DNA from: Dehalogenimonas sp. WBC-2
GTDB lineage: Bacteria; Chloroflexota; Dehalococcoidia; Dehalococcoidales; Dehalococcoidaceae
Length of the DNA stretch: 64,000 bases
Reading direction: 5' to 3'
Assembly (NCBI GenBank): GCA_001005265.1
Contig: CP011392.1
Coordinates: 744,001-808,000 of the forward strand
Part shown: positions 28,302 to 38,763 of the stretch, one piece after another
Layout of the letters: every line of letters starts with the position of its first letter
Numbering within the stretch: position 1 is the stretch's first letter
Program-made: the position numbers and the translations under genes
The notes under the pieces: model-generated
Database searches by the model: none
What the model was told of the DNA's origin: nothing
What the model saw: only the letters and a program-made list of their open reading frames with translations

Positions 28302-30098
28302 TTGCTTAAAGACCATCAGTGCGGTGAAATTACCAGTGCAAATATCGGTCAGAAAGTTACCCTGGCCGGATGGGTGCATCGCCGCCGCGACCATGGCAAT
28401 CTTATATTTATCGACCTCAGAGACCGCTCAGGGCTGGTGCAGGTGGTATTCAATCCGGAGCTGATCAAAGAGCCTCACCATACCGCGGAATCGCTGCGTT
28501 CTGAATTTGTCGTCAAAGTGAGCGGCACCGTAAACCAGCGGCCGCAAGGCACCGAAAACCCCAAAATGCCGACCGGCATGGTGGAAATCGCCGCTGAGAC
28601 AATTGAAATTTTAAACACTTCCAAGACGCCGCCTTTTTACGTCAATGAGGATGTGGATGTTGATGAAGCTCTTCGCCTAAAATACCGCTATTTGGACTTG
28701 CGGCGTCCCCGCATGCGGGACAATCTGATACTGCGGCACAACGTCATACGCTTCATGCGCCGCTACCTTGACGAACGCGGCTTCCTGGAGATAGAAACCC
28801 CCATCCTCTTGAAAAGCACCCCCGAAGGCGCGCGGGACTATCTGGTGCCCAGCCGTCTGTATCCCGGCAAGTTCTATGCTCTGGCTCAGTCGCCGCAGCA
28901 GTTGAAACAGCTGCTGATGGTCGGCGGGATAGAAAAATATTACCAAATTGCCAGATGTTTTCGTGATGAAGACCTCCGGGCTGACCGCCAGCCGGAATTT
29001 ACCCAGCTTGACCTGGAAATGAGTTTCGTCGACGAAGAAGATATGATGCAGCTTCTGGAAGGGCTGTTTTCCAGCCTGGTGCAAACAGTGACCCCCGATA
29101 AGAAGTTCCGCACACCATTCCCTCGTCTTAGCTTTAATGACATCATGGAGCGTTACGGCTGTGACAAGCCTGATTTGCGCTTCGGCATGGAACTGGCTGA
29201 CGTGACTGACATCGCTGCCTCAACAGCCTTCGGCGTATTTAGCGGCACTGTCGCCAGGGGTGGCGTGGTCAAGGCTATCGCCGCTCCGGGATGCGGCAGC
29301 TACAATAAAAGCCAGGTAGAGGAACTGATAAATCTGGCCCGGCAGCTCGGCGCGGCAGGCCTGGTGCCCATCATACTTGGTTCCGAACCGGGCGATATTG
29401 ATAGTCTGGAAATGGACAAGGTACGTTCAGTGGCCGCCAAGTATATGACCCTTGAGCAGATTAAAGCAATGGCGCGACGCTCAGGCGCTCAGGCTGGTGA
29501 CCTTTTACTGATTGTCGCTGGAGAGCGTGAACTTTCCAACTCTGTCCTGGGCGGCTTACGCAGTGAGCTGGGTTGCCGCTTAAAACTGGCAGATCCAAAT
29601 GAACTGGCCTTTGCGTTCGTAGTGGATTTCCCGCTGTTTACCTGGAATAAAGATGATAACCGCTGGCAGCCGACACATCATCCCTTTACTGCCCCCCGGG
29701 TTGAAGACATGGCGCTACTGGAAACTGATCCGGGTAAAGTGCATGGACGGCATTATGATTTGGTCTTGAATGGTTATGAGATCGCCGGTGGTAGCATACG
29801 TATCCATCAGCCGGAGTTGCAGCGGCAGATTTTCCGCCTGCTGGGACATAGTGAAGAACGCATCCAAAGTCTTTTTGGTCAGCTTTTAGATGCCTTTGAA
29901 TACGGCGCACCGCCTCATGGCGGTGTAGCTCCGGGCATTGACAGGGTTGTCGCTATCCTTGCCGGTGAACCTACCATACGTGAAGTCATCGCCTTCCCCA
30001 AAAACCAGGCAGGCGTCGACCCGATGTTCGGCTCACCATCAGAAGTCAGCCAAACACAGATAGACCAGGTACATATTTCGTTAAAATTACCACAGTAG
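28302..30098 (+). CDS. aspS: Aspartyl-tRNA synthetase, bacterial type
   Basis: Class II synthetase charging tRNA-Asp (and perhaps tRNA-Asn if non-discriminating; not decidable here). The 598-residue protein has the OB-fold anticodon domain (GWVHRRRDHGNLIFIDLRDRSG), motif 2 (YQIARCFRDEDLRADRQPEFTQLD), the bacterial GAD insertion (about 290-420), and motif 3 (GGVAPGIDRVV). TTG 28302 follows TTAGGAG by a proper distance, and the family N-terminus aligns there. First gene of an aspS-tig-clpP plus-strand run. Confidence 0.95.
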   Translation: MLKDHQCGEITSANIGQKVTLAGWVHRRRDHGNLIFIDLRDRSGLVQVVFNPELIKEPHHTAESLRSEFVVKVSGTVNQRPQGTENPKMPTGMVEIAAETIEILNTSKTPPFYVNEDVDVDEALRLKYRYLDLRRPRMRDNLILRHNVIRFMRRYLDERGFLEIETPILLKSTPEGARDYLVPSRLYPGKFYALAQSPQQLKQLLMVGGIEKYYQIARCFRDEDLRADRQPEFTQLDLEMSFVDEEDMMQLLEGLFSSLVQTVTPDKKFRTPFPRLSFNDIMERYGCDKPDLRFGMELADVTDIAASTAFGVFSGTVARGGVVKAIAAPGCGSYNKSQVEELINLARQLGAAGLVPIILGSEPGDIDSLEMDKVRSVAAKYMTLEQIKAMARRSGAQAGDLLLIVAGERELSNSVLGGLRSELGCRLKLADPNELAFAFVVDFPLFTWNKDDNRWQPTHHPFTAPRVEDMALLETDPGKVHGRHYDLVLNGYEIAGGSIRIHQPELQRQIFRLLGHSEERIQSLFGQLLDAFEYGAPPHGGVAPGIDRVVAILAGEPTIREVIAFPKNQAGVDPMFGSPSEVSQTQIDQVHISLKLPQ

Positions 30099-30123
30099 CT
30101 TATAATAACAGATAGAGGGTTTG

Positions 30124-31515
30124 ATGAAAGTAACCGACAAAAAGATCGAGGCTTGCGAAGCGTTGCTGACCATAGAACTGGACAGTGACGACATGCAGGT
30201 AGCATTGGAGAATGCTTATCAGAGACTGGTGAAGCGTACTGAAGTGCCCGGTTTCCGTAAGGGCAAGACGCCTCGTCCTATTCTGGAGCGATACCTTGGG
30301 AAAGACCGCTTTATTGAGGAATCACTTGATGAGGTGCTCCCTAAGGCCTGCGCTGATGCCATCAAAGAGCAAGACCTTCAGAACTTCGGCACCCCCGGTG
30401 TAGAAGTTTTACAGAACGAACCTCTGATATTTAAGGCAAGAGTGTCGTTGCCTCCCAAAGTGGAACTAGGTGACTACAGAAGCATTAGACTAGAGCCGGA
30501 AGCGGTGGATGTTAAAGAAGAAGTCGTTGACGGTATGATCAAGCAGTTACGCCATGAAAAGGCCACTTGGGAACCTGTTGAACGTCCGGCCCAGGAAGGT
30601 GACCTGGTGGTAATGGATTTAGAAAGTACCATTGATGGAACGCCTTTTGTCAACCAAAAAGCTGCCCAGTTCGGTATCAGTGAAGAGTCAAAATACCCGG
30701 CGCCGGGTTTTTCACAAGCAATCTTCGGATTAAAGAGAGACGACACTAAAGAGTTTAAGCTTAAATACCCCGACGATTTTGCTAAAGCGGAATTAGCCGG
30801 TAAAGAGCCTGATTTCAAAGTGAAGGTCATTGAAATCAAAGAGGAAAAGTTGCCGCCGGAAGATGATGACTTCGCCAAGTCATTGGAAGTTGAAATGACC
30901 ACTTTTGATGAACTCAAGTCGCGGATGAGAGATAATTACCGCAAACGGCTTGAGACTACAGCAGTAGATAATTTCCAGGCCAAGCTCATTGATGAATTAG
31001 TCAACATGAGCAAGGCAGAGTTTCCTTCCAATCTGGTAGACATGGAGTATGAGCGGCTGGTAAACCAACAACTTGATCGCTGGCAGCAACAAGTAAGCTC
31101 CCAGACTGAATACGAGGAGCTATTGGCACAGGTAAATCCTGAGGAACTGGCCAAGCAACTCCGCCCCAAAGCTGAGGACCGGATCCGCCGCTCACTGATA
31201 TTGGGAAAACTGGCCACAGAAGAAAAAATAGAGGTCACCGCGGACGAAATTGAGGCAGATATCCAGAAGATGCTGTCTTCTATTCCTGAGGACAAACGGG
31301 ATGAACAGCGGCCGCATTTTGAGAATCCTGAAGCGCGCGAGGAGATCAACCAGATACTGTTATCGCGTAAAACCATTGAAGCCCTGAAAAATATCGCCAT
31401 GGGTGAAGAAACTGTTATAGAAAAGACAGAGCAAAGCGTCAAGGCGGCAACAAAACCAAAGAAATTAACCAAAACAAAAAAGAGTACCAATGCCGTAGAG
31501 GAGATAAAGGAGTAA
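30124..31515 (+). CDS. tig: Trigger factor
   Basis: Ribosome-bound chaperone and prolyl isomerase. The 463-residue protein has the ribosome-binding loop [19 protein letters not shown] near residue 40, a central FKBP-like domain ([34 protein letters not shown]), and a long helical C-terminal domain, ending in a Lys-rich tail. ATG 30124 with GAGGG close upstream; a TTG precedes it by 3 bp. It lies 25 bp after aspS and 4 bp before clpP, the common tig-clpP pairing. Confidence 0.93.
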   Translation: MKVTDKKIEACEALLTIELDSDDMQVALENAYQRLVKRTEVPGFRKGKTPRPILERYLGKDRFIEESLDEVLPKACADAIKEQDLQNFGTPGVEVLQNEPLIFKARVSLPPKVELGDYRSIRLEPEAVDVKEEVVDGMIKQLRHEKATWEPVERPAQEGDLVVMDLESTIDGTPFVNQKAAQFGISEESKYPAPGFSQAIFGLKRDDTKEFKLKYPDDFAKAELAGKEPDFKVKVIEIKEEKLPPEDDDFAKSLEVEMTTFDELKSRMRDNYRKRLETTAVDNFQAKLIDELVNMSKAEFPSNLVDMEYERLVNQQLDRWQQQVSSQTEYEELLAQVNPEELAKQLRPKAEDRIRRSLILGKLATEEKIEVTADEIEADIQKMLSSIPEDKRDEQRPHFENPEAREEINQILLSRKTIEALKNIAMGEETVIEKTEQSVKAATKPKKLTKTKKSTNAVEEIKE

Positions 31516-31519
31516 AACT

Positions 31520-32131
31520 ATGAATCCAACAAATATCATCCCAATGGTTATTGAAAGCAGTTCCCGTGGTGAGCGTGCTTTTGATATTTATTCTTTACTT
31601 TTGAAAGAGCGCATCATCTTTTTAGGTTCTGAGATCAATGATCAGGTTGCCAATACTATAATTGCCCAATTGTTGTTTTTGGACCGTGAAGACCCCGATA
31701 AGGATATAAGTCTTTATATTCATTCCCCTGGCGGAGTTATCTCTGCGGGTTTAGCAATTTATGACACCATGCAGCTTATACGTCCTGCAGTGTCCACCAT
31801 CTGTGTCGGTATGGCCGCCAGCATGGCTACAGTATTACTTTGCGCCGGAGCCAAAGGAAAGAGATTTGCTTTACCCAATTCCACCATACACATGCATCAG
31901 GCTATCGGCGGCGCCCGTGGGCAGGCGTCGGACATTGTCATTCAGGCAAAGGAAATCACGCGCCTACAGGATATTATTCGGGATATACTTGCCGCCAGAA
32001 CCGGCCAGACAATGGAAAAGATAGTTCATGATACTGACCGTGACTACTATCTCAACCCGGTTCAAGCCAAGGAATACGGCCTCATTGATGACATTCTGAA
32101 AAAACCCGAGGAGAAACCGGCTAAAAACTGA
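31520..32131 (+). CDS. clpP: ATP-dependent Clp protease proteolytic subunit
   Basis: Serine protease of the Clp system. The 203-residue protein has the catalytic Ser in GMAASMAT (about residue 101), His in HMHQAIGG (about 126) and Asp in DTDRDYYL (about 173), plus the oligomer strand [23 protein letters not shown] 31520 is 4 bp after tig, which provides AAGGAG. clpX, usually next, is absent; the minus-strand kinase gene overlaps the last 11 bp instead. Confidence 0.95.
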   Translation: MNPTNIIPMVIESSSRGERAFDIYSLLLKERIIFLGSEINDQVANTIIAQLLFLDREDPDKDISLYIHSPGGVISAGLAIYDTMQLIRPAVSTICVGMAASMATVLLCAGAKGKRFALPNSTIHMHQAIGGARGQASDIVIQAKEITRLQDIIRDILAARTGQTMEKIVHDTDRDYYLNPVQAKEYGLIDDILKKPEEKPAKN

Positions 32132-33113
32132 TTTCCTCATGGTGTATCAAATAGTATCTGCTTGAAAGTTCACCGGCGTCAGGGAGAGAATCTCTGGCGC
32201 CGGGTTTTTTCAAACAGGCTTGGGCCATTATATCGCCCAAAAAACCACATTCTTCTATGGCTTTGCCCTTGATTAACCCAAAAAGATAACCGGTGGTGAA
32301 GGCATCCTGGGCCCCGGTTGGCTCTATTACATTCGGCCATTTGCGGATGGCCGACTCAATCAGGCATTCATATTCAGAATTACGTATATATGTAGTAACA
32401 CTGGCTGCTTTGCCTTTCCTGCGAATTTTCCTAATCTCCTCACCGCAGGTCAGAAAGATGGCCGTGGCTTTGGCGCCGGATTGGCGGCACATTTTTGCAG
32501 CAAGTTTGAAATTTTTACCTGTCAGTTTTTCGATGGCGGTTTTACTGGCAAGGACCACGGCGGCACGCGCAATGATAGGCTCCCATATCTTGAATCCCAG
32601 AACCGCTTCACTGTCGCTGATAGATACACTGACCGCCACTTCTGTATTTAACTGTTTTAATACAGTTGCTAGCGCTTTTATTTGTTCCTGATCGATCAGC
32701 CCGCCTATGTGGATGATGGTAGCTGCATTTAACACATCAACCATGCTTTCATCAATGTGAAATAGTCTCCCGGCATCGTAACAGATATAACAGACGCGGC
32801 TGCCTTCAGAATCGTTTATCACCATAGCGCTATCGGTTTGAGTGTCGCAAATCAAATTTACATGGCGCATATCGACACCGATAGAACTCATTTCCGCCAC
32901 TAGTTCCCGTCCGGCTGGATCGTTGCCAACTACTCCGATAAGACCGCATTTGAGACCAAGTTTGCTTAACCCAAAAACAGTGTTAGCGGCAGCTCCGCCG
33001 GAGGTAACGGCAGATCGCCGCACTGGATGCTCACCGTTAAGTCCCATGGTATCCGCAGAATAGATATGATCTGAGCGTAAAATACCCAGACCAATAACAT
33101 CATAGTTGGTCAT
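32121..33113 (-). CDS. PfkB-family carbohydrate kinase
   Basis: A 330-residue ribokinase-like sugar or nucleoside kinase. Family signature 1 appears as [17 protein letters not shown] near residue 38 and signature 2 as [20 protein letters not shown] near 265, with the catalytic Asp in AQDAF. Gln replaces the usual Gly of GAGDAF. Substrate cannot be told. It ends head-to-head with clpP (11-bp overlap) and overlaps the purN-like gene by 14 bp, so it is the last gene of the dprA-led minus operon. Confidence 0.8.
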   Translation of the reverse strand: MTNYDVIGLGILRSDHIYSADTMGLNGEHPVRRSAVTSGGAAANTVFGLSKLGLKCGLIGVVGNDPAGRELVAEMSSIGVDMRHVNLICDTQTDSAMVINDSEGSRVCYICYDAGRLFHIDESMVDVLNAATIIHIGGLIDQEQIKALATVLKQLNTEVAVSVSISDSEAVLGFKIWEPIIARAAVVLASKTAIEKLTGKNFKLAAKMCRQSGAKATAIFLTCGEEIRKIRRKGKAASVTTYIRNSEYECLIESAIRKWPNVIEPTGAQDAFTTGYLFGLIKGKAIEECGFLGDIMAQACLKKPGARDSLPDAGELSSRYYLIHHEEISF

Positions 33114-33933
33114 TTAGAACAGTCTTTACCCTGCAATCAATCTCGTTACTCAGGTCATAACCGTTTATGATTTTGCCGTCGCGGCTGGTAATTACACCAT
33201 CGGTGATTCTTATTGTTCCTTCGCTAAAAGCCTTGACCGTACTCACAATAAGCGGGAGCTCACGGGCGGCGCCGTGACGCCTGATTTGGCGAAAAAGATG
33301 GTTTTGTTCACCTTCACGTGCTTTAATTTCGCTGGAATTGAGATTACCGATCTCCTGCCACAAATTATCGAAAGCCTTACCTTTAATAGAGAAGCGGCAG
33401 AAACTGACTACCGGACCTTTATCCAGTTCCGGTGTTACCAGATGTATCATAACGCCGGATGAGTCAGATCTATCGTCAATAAGTTTCCATATCACCTCCT
33501 GCCATGTGCCGGCAGGTCCATCTGGCGCTGCCGGATGCAGGTTGACCATTGAGAACCGGGTACACATCTCTGGCCCAACAATGAGCATGTAACCGGCTAA
33601 AACGCACAAATCAGGGCGTGGGAACCGCTCGAGCAGTTTCATTACCTGATGATCATAATCCAGCCGCCAATCCGGCAAAGAGTCGCCACAAGTGCCGGTG
33701 ATGCCATGCTCCTTGCGGTAACGTTGATAAGAGATGGAAACTGTGGGAATGCTGTAAGAATTTGCCAGTTCGATAAACTTGTCGGTTTCTGCCGATTCAC
33801 CGGATTCTCTGCTCAGAAAGATGAACTCGATCTTGGCCTTAATTTCACCGCGGGCGATACTCTCCTGGACAGTAGTCAGCAGGTCACGGGAACCTTGCCC
33901 TTTGGCAGTTGAAAACCAGCCGATAGAGTACAC
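33100..33933 (-). CDS. PurN-like formyltransferase
   Basis: A 277-residue protein with the formyltransferase fold and all three expected catalytic residues: Asn and His in MVNLHPAAPDG and Asp in HLVTPELDKGPVVSF. The loop after the His (PDGPAGTWQEVIWKL) is unlike the LLPxFPG loop of classic PurN. A C-terminal stretch of about 80 residues (from EGEQNHLFRQI) includes a segment resembling the carrier part of such enzymes. It most likely formylates GAR with formyl-THF, but another formyl acceptor is possible. Overlaps the downstream pfkB-like gene and abuts the PHP gene. Confidence 0.7.
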   Translation of the reverse strand: MYSIGWFSTAKGQGSRDLLTTVQESIARGEIKAKIEFIFLSRESGESAETDKFIELANSYSIPTVSISYQRYRKEHGITGTCGDSLPDWRLDYDHQVMKLLERFPRPDLCVLAGYMLIVGPEMCTRFSMVNLHPAAPDGPAGTWQEVIWKLIDDRSDSSGVMIHLVTPELDKGPVVSFCRFSIKGKAFDNLWQEIGNLNSSEIKAREGEQNHLFRQIRRHGAARELPLIVSTVKAFSEGTIRITDGVITSRDGKIINGYDLSNEIDCRVKTVLNDQL

Positions 33934-34596
33934 CTATGGTCTCGCCAGCTTACTCTTGATTTTGCGGGCAACTGTGCTTAGGTGTACCAAAGGATTCCTG
34001 GTCTTGCCGCAGATTTTGGCCTGGCTCAAGGCTTCAATGAACTCACGCTTGTTATTAAAAGCAGGCATTTCAAGATAAACGCTACCGAGCTCACCAGCTG
34101 TATGAGCGTCGCTGCCCGCGCTTCGAGGCAAGTTGTACAGTTCGGCGAACTTCCGGGCTTGTTTGATGCTGGATTGGAAAACATAGCGGGCGTTCATGAC
34201 TTCAATCACATCCACTTCATACCGTTGTGCTAATTCTGTAAGCGCCTTGGTATCAAGAGCCGAACTGCGCACAGGGTCAAAGGGGTGAGGTACACAAACC
34301 AAACCATCTTGTTGCCGGATAGCCTTAACAGTATCTTCAACAGAAGAGCCGGAGGGGATGGTTTCTTTTAGGAACATGCCCATGATCTCACCATGAGGAG
34401 TTAGTATTTCTTCAGCAACGATGACTTTGAATGCTGGCGCCGTCTTCAGGAAGGCTATTGCTCCCTCAGTAGTACCATGGTCGGCGATGGCTATTGCGCC
34501 TAATCCAAGTTTCAGGCACTGCTCCGTCAACTCCTCAAAAGTGGTATTGGCGTCGGGGGAATAAAACGTGTGTACGTGCAAATCAACTTTGATCAT
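33934..34596 (-). CDS. PHP-domain metal-dependent phosphoesterase
   Basis: A 220-residue stand-alone PHP protein. Metal ligands are in VDLHVHTFYSPDA at the N-terminus, AIADHGTTEG near residue 38, CVPHPFDP near 98, and AGSDAHTAGELG near 165. Such small PHP proteins hydrolyse phosphate esters (histidinol phosphate, oligonucleotides or AMP-type substrates); the substrate here is unknown. ATG 34596 lies 11 bp after the M24 peptidase gene. Confidence 0.83.
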   Translation of the reverse strand: MIKVDLHVHTFYSPDANTTFEELTEQCLKLGLGAIAIADHGTTEGAIAFLKTAPAFKVIVAEEILTPHGEIMGMFLKETIPSGSSVEDTVKAIRQQDGLVCVPHPFDPVRSSALDTKALTELAQRYEVDVIEVMNARYVFQSSIKQARKFAELYNLPRSAGSDAHTAGELGSVYLEMPAFNNKREFIEALSQAKICGKTRNPLVHLSTVARKIKSKLARP

Positions 34597-34607
34597 TGTG
34601 ATTCTTT

Positions 34608-35681
34608 CTACTTGTAGGATGCGGTCAACAACTTGATTTTACCACATTCCAGCACCGCATCGTCCTCAATTCGGATACCACCCCAGCCCGGGATGTAGAT
34701 CCCAGGTTCGATGGTGAAAACCATCCCATCACTTAGCGGGCCGGTGGCACGGGCACTAAGACGGGGTAATTCATGGACTTCCAGGCCGATACCGTGGCCC
34801 AAGCTGTGACCGAATAATTTGCCGTAACCAGCCTGAGTGATCACATCGCGGGACAGTTTATCAGCTTCTATTCCGGTCATACCTGACCTTATGCCTTTGA
34901 TCGCAGTATTTTGCGCCTGCAACACTATATTGTACAACTCACGAAACCGGGTATCTTCAGCGCCGAGCCATAACGTCCGGGTTAAGTCAGCACAATAACC
35001 GTCAAGTTTGGCCCCCATGTCTATTACCAGCGGCTCGTTTTTCTGAAGTGGCCGGCATGTGGGTTGGGCGTGGGGCCTCGCCGATGCCTCGCCACCGGCA
35101 ACGATAATCGGAAATGATAGTTCCCCGCCAGTTTCTCTGATAAACTTTTCCAATTCCCAGGCCACCTGTAATTCGGTGACGCCCGGCTTAATGAAATGCT
35201 CTGTTACATATGAAAAGGCCTTGTCAGTCAAATTCGCGGCCGCTGAGATCGCCTGGATCTCCTGTTCATCCTTGACGGCACGCAATGTTTCAACAGCATC
35301 TATAATTGGCACAAGGTCAACTGCTAGACCTGCGCTGGATATGGCGGCCTCAAAGTTGTCATGGTCAGCAATAGTAAAAAAGCCAGCTTCCAACCCCAGG
35401 GATTTAATGTTAGATCCGCTCAAAAGAGCCGGGAACCATTCTGTGACCGGGCCGTCAATGCGTAGCACTTCACATTCTTTAGCTTGAAACGCAGCCTGCT
35501 CAACATAGCGGAAATCGGTAGCCAGCACCGCTGTTTCCATTGTGACCAGAACGTATCCTGATGAACCGCTGAAACCGGACAAATATCGCCGATTATCCGG
35601 TTGAGCCACAAGTATGGCATCAACATCCAAAGCCTGGAGCTTGTTTTTTAGATTTTGAAGGCGGATGGCATAGATGCTCAT
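34608..35681 (-). CDS. M24-family aminopeptidase P / Xaa-Pro peptidase
   Basis: A 357-residue pita-bread metallopeptidase. An N-terminal creatinase domain (about 1-125) is followed by the catalytic domain with metal ligands Asp in VIDMGAKLDGYCADLTRTLWLG, His in FGHSLGHGIGLEVHELP, and Glu in FTIEPGIYIPGWGGIRIEDD. It cleaves X-Pro dipeptides or N-terminal X-Pro bonds. ATG 35681 overlaps the recombinase stop by 4 bp (ATGA). Confidence 0.9.
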   Translation of the reverse strand: MSIYAIRLQNLKNKLQALDVDAILVAQPDNRRYLSGFSGSSGYVLVTMETAVLATDFRYVEQAAFQAKECEVLRIDGPVTEWFPALLSGSNIKSLGLEAGFFTIADHDNFEAAISSAGLAVDLVPIIDAVETLRAVKDEQEIQAISAAANLTDKAFSYVTEHFIKPGVTELQVAWELEKFIRETGGELSFPIIVAGGEASARPHAQPTCRPLQKNEPLVIDMGAKLDGYCADLTRTLWLGAEDTRFRELYNIVLQAQNTAIKGIRSGMTGIEADKLSRDVITQAGYGKLFGHSLGHGIGLEVHELPRLSARATGPLSDGMVFTIEPGIYIPGWGGIRIEDDAVLECGKIKLLTASYK

Positions 35682-36658
35682 TCTTCTCTCTCCTCATGTG
35701 CCAGCGGATGGGATGACAGATAAACTTTCCGTGCCTGGTTACGACTAACGTGGGTATAGATCTGAGTGGTGGACAAACTGGCGTGGCCCAGCAGTTCCTG
35801 AACAACACGGAGGTCGGCACCGCCGTCCAGCAGATGGGTGGCAAAAGAATGACGTAACAGGTGAGGGTGTACTTCCTGTCGTATGCCTGCCTGATGGGCG
35901 TACTTAAGCACCAGTTTTTGCACCCAGCGCGCTGTTAAGCGGGTTCCCCTGTAATTCACGAACAATGGTGATTTTGCTGTTTCATCATTCGCTAATTCCT
36001 TGCGGCCTGTCTTTAAATATTCCTTAATTGCCCTAACAGCCGGTTGTCCTATCAACACCAAACGTTCTTTAGAACCTTTGCCCCATACCCGTAACTCTCT
36101 GCTATAAAGATCCACCTGGTCAAGCTGGAGGCTGGTCAATTCGCTGATGCGCAGACCGGCGGCATAGATCAGTTCTATGATTGCCCGGTCGCGGAGTCCT
36201 TGCGGACTAGCGGTGTCAGGCGCGTCTAACAGTTTTTCGATCTCTTCAATAGTCAGGAAAGCAGGCAGACGTTTATCGAGTTTAAGTGAAAAGGCCGATA
36301 GTCGTCCGCCATGTTTGCGAGCTACCGGCATCGGGCTATCAACAATCATTTCTTCTCTAAGCAGGTAGCGATATAGAGAGCGGATGGCAGAAAGTTTGCG
36401 GGCGACGCTGTTCTTGACCACATCCTGTTCCAGCAGCCAGGCCATATACCCCCGGATAACGTATTTATCCACCCCGGCGGGAAATTCAATATGGCGTAGT
36501 TCCAGGTATTGAAAAAAGCCTTTCGGAGCGCCGTGTTTCAGATTGCCCTTGATATCGTTGACATAATTTCGCACTGTGCGCGGAGACAGGTAAAGCTCCG
36601 TTTGGAGGTGTGACACAAAACTTGTGAAGTAATTTTCAGGCAGGGGTGATATTGCCAT
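35678..36658 (-). CDS. Tyrosine recombinase XerC/XerD type
   Basis: Site-specific recombinase for chromosome dimer resolution. From ATG 36658 (MAISPLPENYFTSFVSHLQTEL) it is 326 residues, slightly longer than XerC/D (about 300). Catalytic set visible: Arg in GLRISELTSL, Lys in WGKGSKERLV, HLLRHSFATHLL, LLGHASLSTTQ, and nucleophile Tyr in QIYTHVS. It overlaps topA by 23 bp. Its place after topA and dprA, plus the lack of any attachment site, argue for a housekeeping Xer rather than a phage integrase. Confidence 0.88.
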   Translation of the reverse strand: MAISPLPENYFTSFVSHLQTELYLSPRTVRNYVNDIKGNLKHGAPKGFFQYLELRHIEFPAGVDKYVIRGYMAWLLEQDVVKNSVARKLSAIRSLYRYLLREEMIVDSPMPVARKHGGRLSAFSLKLDKRLPAFLTIEEIEKLLDAPDTASPQGLRDRAIIELIYAAGLRISELTSLQLDQVDLYSRELRVWGKGSKERLVLIGQPAVRAIKEYLKTGRKELANDETAKSPLFVNYRGTRLTARWVQKLVLKYAHQAGIRQEVHPHLLRHSFATHLLDGGADLRVVQELLGHASLSTTQIYTHVSRNQARKVYLSSHPLAHEEREE

Positions 36659-38762
36659 GATCCATTTTAGCCTTATAATCGCATTTAGAGTCGATACATT
36701 TCTTCTGTCCGTCACGGTATTCAGTCACCAGACCGCCACACTTAGGGCATGGCTCAGGCAGGGGGCGGGCATTGATGGCAAATTTGTGCTTGGGAAAGGC
36801 TGCGCAACCGTAAAAGAGTTTGCCTTTTTTTGAGAAACGGCCAATAAGCTCGGCATTTTCCGGGCAACCGGGACATGATACCCCAGTGTGGATGCGGAAA
36901 GATTGCCGGAAATTACATGCCGGGCATTCCATATACTTGCCGTAACGGCCCACCTTGATAATCAGTTTCTCCTGGCCGCATTGACAGCACATCTCCTCAG
37001 ACACTTCAATCGGCAGCGGGATTTTTTCCAACTGTTCTTCGGCAGCCAAAAGATCTTTTTCAAACGGCATATAGAAATCACGTACTACACTCACCCAGTC
37101 GAGTCCTTCATCTGCCACTTTATCCAGACGATCTTCCATCTGGGCGGTGAAACCGGTATCAATAATATCAGGGAACTGCTGTACCAGAATGTCACTGATC
37201 ATCATGCCTAATTCTGTCGGCTTTAAGATACCCTTTTGTTTTTCAACATATTCCCGTTCCTGCACCACGGAGAGTATGGGTGCGTAAGTGCTGGGACGCC
37301 CGATGCCATATTGTTCCAACATCTTTATAAGCGTGGCCTCGGTAAAACGCGGTGGCGGTTGGGTGAAATGCTGCTCCTTGTTCAACTTCAGCAGTGCCAG
37401 CGGTTCACCTTCGACAAGTTGAGGTAGCTTCGGTGTTTTCTGTTCTTCTTCATCATCCCGGCCTTCAGTGTAAAGAGCCATAAAGCCGGGGAAAGTATTT
37501 ACTGAGCTCTGCGCTCTAAAGGTATATTTTGTCTTAGAAAGGGTCTTTTGTGCCTCTATATCGACGGTCATATTGTCAAAGACCGCTGCGGACATCTGGC
37601 TGGCCACCATCCGCTGCCAGATGAGCTGATATAGTTTAAACTGGTTAGAATCCAGGTACTGTTTAATGGCAACCGGTTCCCTGTCGGCGCTGGTGGGACG
37701 GATAGCCTCATGGGCTTCCTGTGCGCCTTTTACCTGGCGTGCGAAAACACGGGGAGACTTGGGCAAATAATCGCTGCCGTAGCGCCCGGAAATATAGTCT
37801 CGTACCTCCGCTACGGCTGATTGCGCCACGTGGGTAGAATCGGTGCGCATGTAGGTGATAAGACCAACGCTGCCTTCCTCACCTAACGTCAAACCTTCAT
37901 ATAACTGTTGTGCCAGCGCCATAGTTTGTTTGGCAGAAAACCGTAACTTACGCCAAGCTTCCTGTTGTAACGTACTGGTAATGAAAGGCGCCGCCGGTTG
38001 CCGCGGCGAACTCTTGCTGGTCACTTTGTTTACCATGTATACCGCTGGTTTAAGATCAGCCAGCAGGTCGGCGGCAGAGTTGGCATCGGGGATAGCTATC
38101 TTCTTCTTGACGCCTGCCCCGATAAGCAAGGCGCTAAAGCTTCCCTGAGACTCTGTTTTCTGTCTTAATTCTGCCTCGATTGACCAATATTCCACAGGCG
38201 TGAAGGCGCATACCTCACGTTCACGGTCTACAATGATGCGTAAAGCTACTGATTGCACCCGCCCGGCAGACAACCCGCGGCGCACTTTCTGCCACAGCAA
38301 AGGTGACAACTTGTAGCCAACCAACCGATCAAGAACGCGCCGTGCTTGTTGAGCGTTGACCAGATTCATATTGAGTTCACGTGGTGATTTGAAAGCCTGT
38401 GTAATGGCTTCTTTAGTTATTTCATGGAAGACGACGCGGCGGTAGACAACATTTTTTGTCTTGGATGCCTCCATCAAGTGCCAGGCGATCGCCTCGCCTT
38501 CACGGTCAGGGTCAGTCGCTAGAAACACGGTAGAGACATTTTTAATGGCACCCTTTAATTCTTTGAGTACGGCAGTTTTGGTGCGCATATTAACATACTG
38601 AGGGGTAAAATCATGTTCCACATCTACGCCGAGTTTGCTTTTAGGCAAATCACGCACGTGTCCCAGTGAGGCTTTTAATACATAACCGGAACCCAAATAC
38701 CGGGCCAGTGTTTTTGCTTTGGCAGGGGATTCCACGATAACAAGTTTTTTAGAAGTTGTCAT
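36636..38762 (-). CDS. topA: DNA topoisomerase I
   Basis: Type IA topoisomerase relaxing negative supercoils. The 708-residue protein starts MTTSKKLVIVESPAKAKTLARYLG (Toprim), has the Toprim acids in FLATDPDREGEAIAWH, the active Tyr in VGLITYMRTDSTH near residue 300, and three C-terminal Cys4 zinc ribbons (CCQCGQEKL..CPAC, CPGC..GCAAF, CPKCGG..CDYK). ATG 38762 begins right after the dprA stop. Upstream codons in frame would lie inside dprA. Confidence 0.95.
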   Translation of the reverse strand: MTTSKKLVIVESPAKAKTLARYLGSGYVLKASLGHVRDLPKSKLGVDVEHDFTPQYVNMRTKTAVLKELKGAIKNVSTVFLATDPDREGEAIAWHLMEASKTKNVVYRRVVFHEITKEAITQAFKSPRELNMNLVNAQQARRVLDRLVGYKLSPLLWQKVRRGLSAGRVQSVALRIIVDREREVCAFTPVEYWSIEAELRQKTESQGSFSALLIGAGVKKKIAIPDANSAADLLADLKPAVYMVNKVTSKSSPRQPAAPFITSTLQQEAWRKLRFSAKQTMALAQQLYEGLTLGEEGSVGLITYMRTDSTHVAQSAVAEVRDYISGRYGSDYLPKSPRVFARQVKGAQEAHEAIRPTSADREPVAIKQYLDSNQFKLYQLIWQRMVASQMSAAVFDNMTVDIEAQKTLSKTKYTFRAQSSVNTFPGFMALYTEGRDDEEEQKTPKLPQLVEGEPLALLKLNKEQHFTQPPPRFTEATLIKMLEQYGIGRPSTYAPILSVVQEREYVEKQKGILKPTELGMMISDILVQQFPDIIDTGFTAQMEDRLDKVADEGLDWVSVVRDFYMPFEKDLLAAEEQLEKIPLPIEVSEEMCCQCGQEKLIIKVGRYGKYMECPACNFRQSFRIHTGVSCPGCPENAELIGRFSKKGKLFYGCAAFPKHKFAINARPLPEPCPKCGGLVTEYRDGQKKCIDSKCDYKAKMDHGNITPA

Positions 38763-38763
38763 T

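Noticed and set aside
35678-36658. Phage integrase
   Set aside because: The gene is embedded in a dprA-topA operon with overlaps and no phage genes or att sites.
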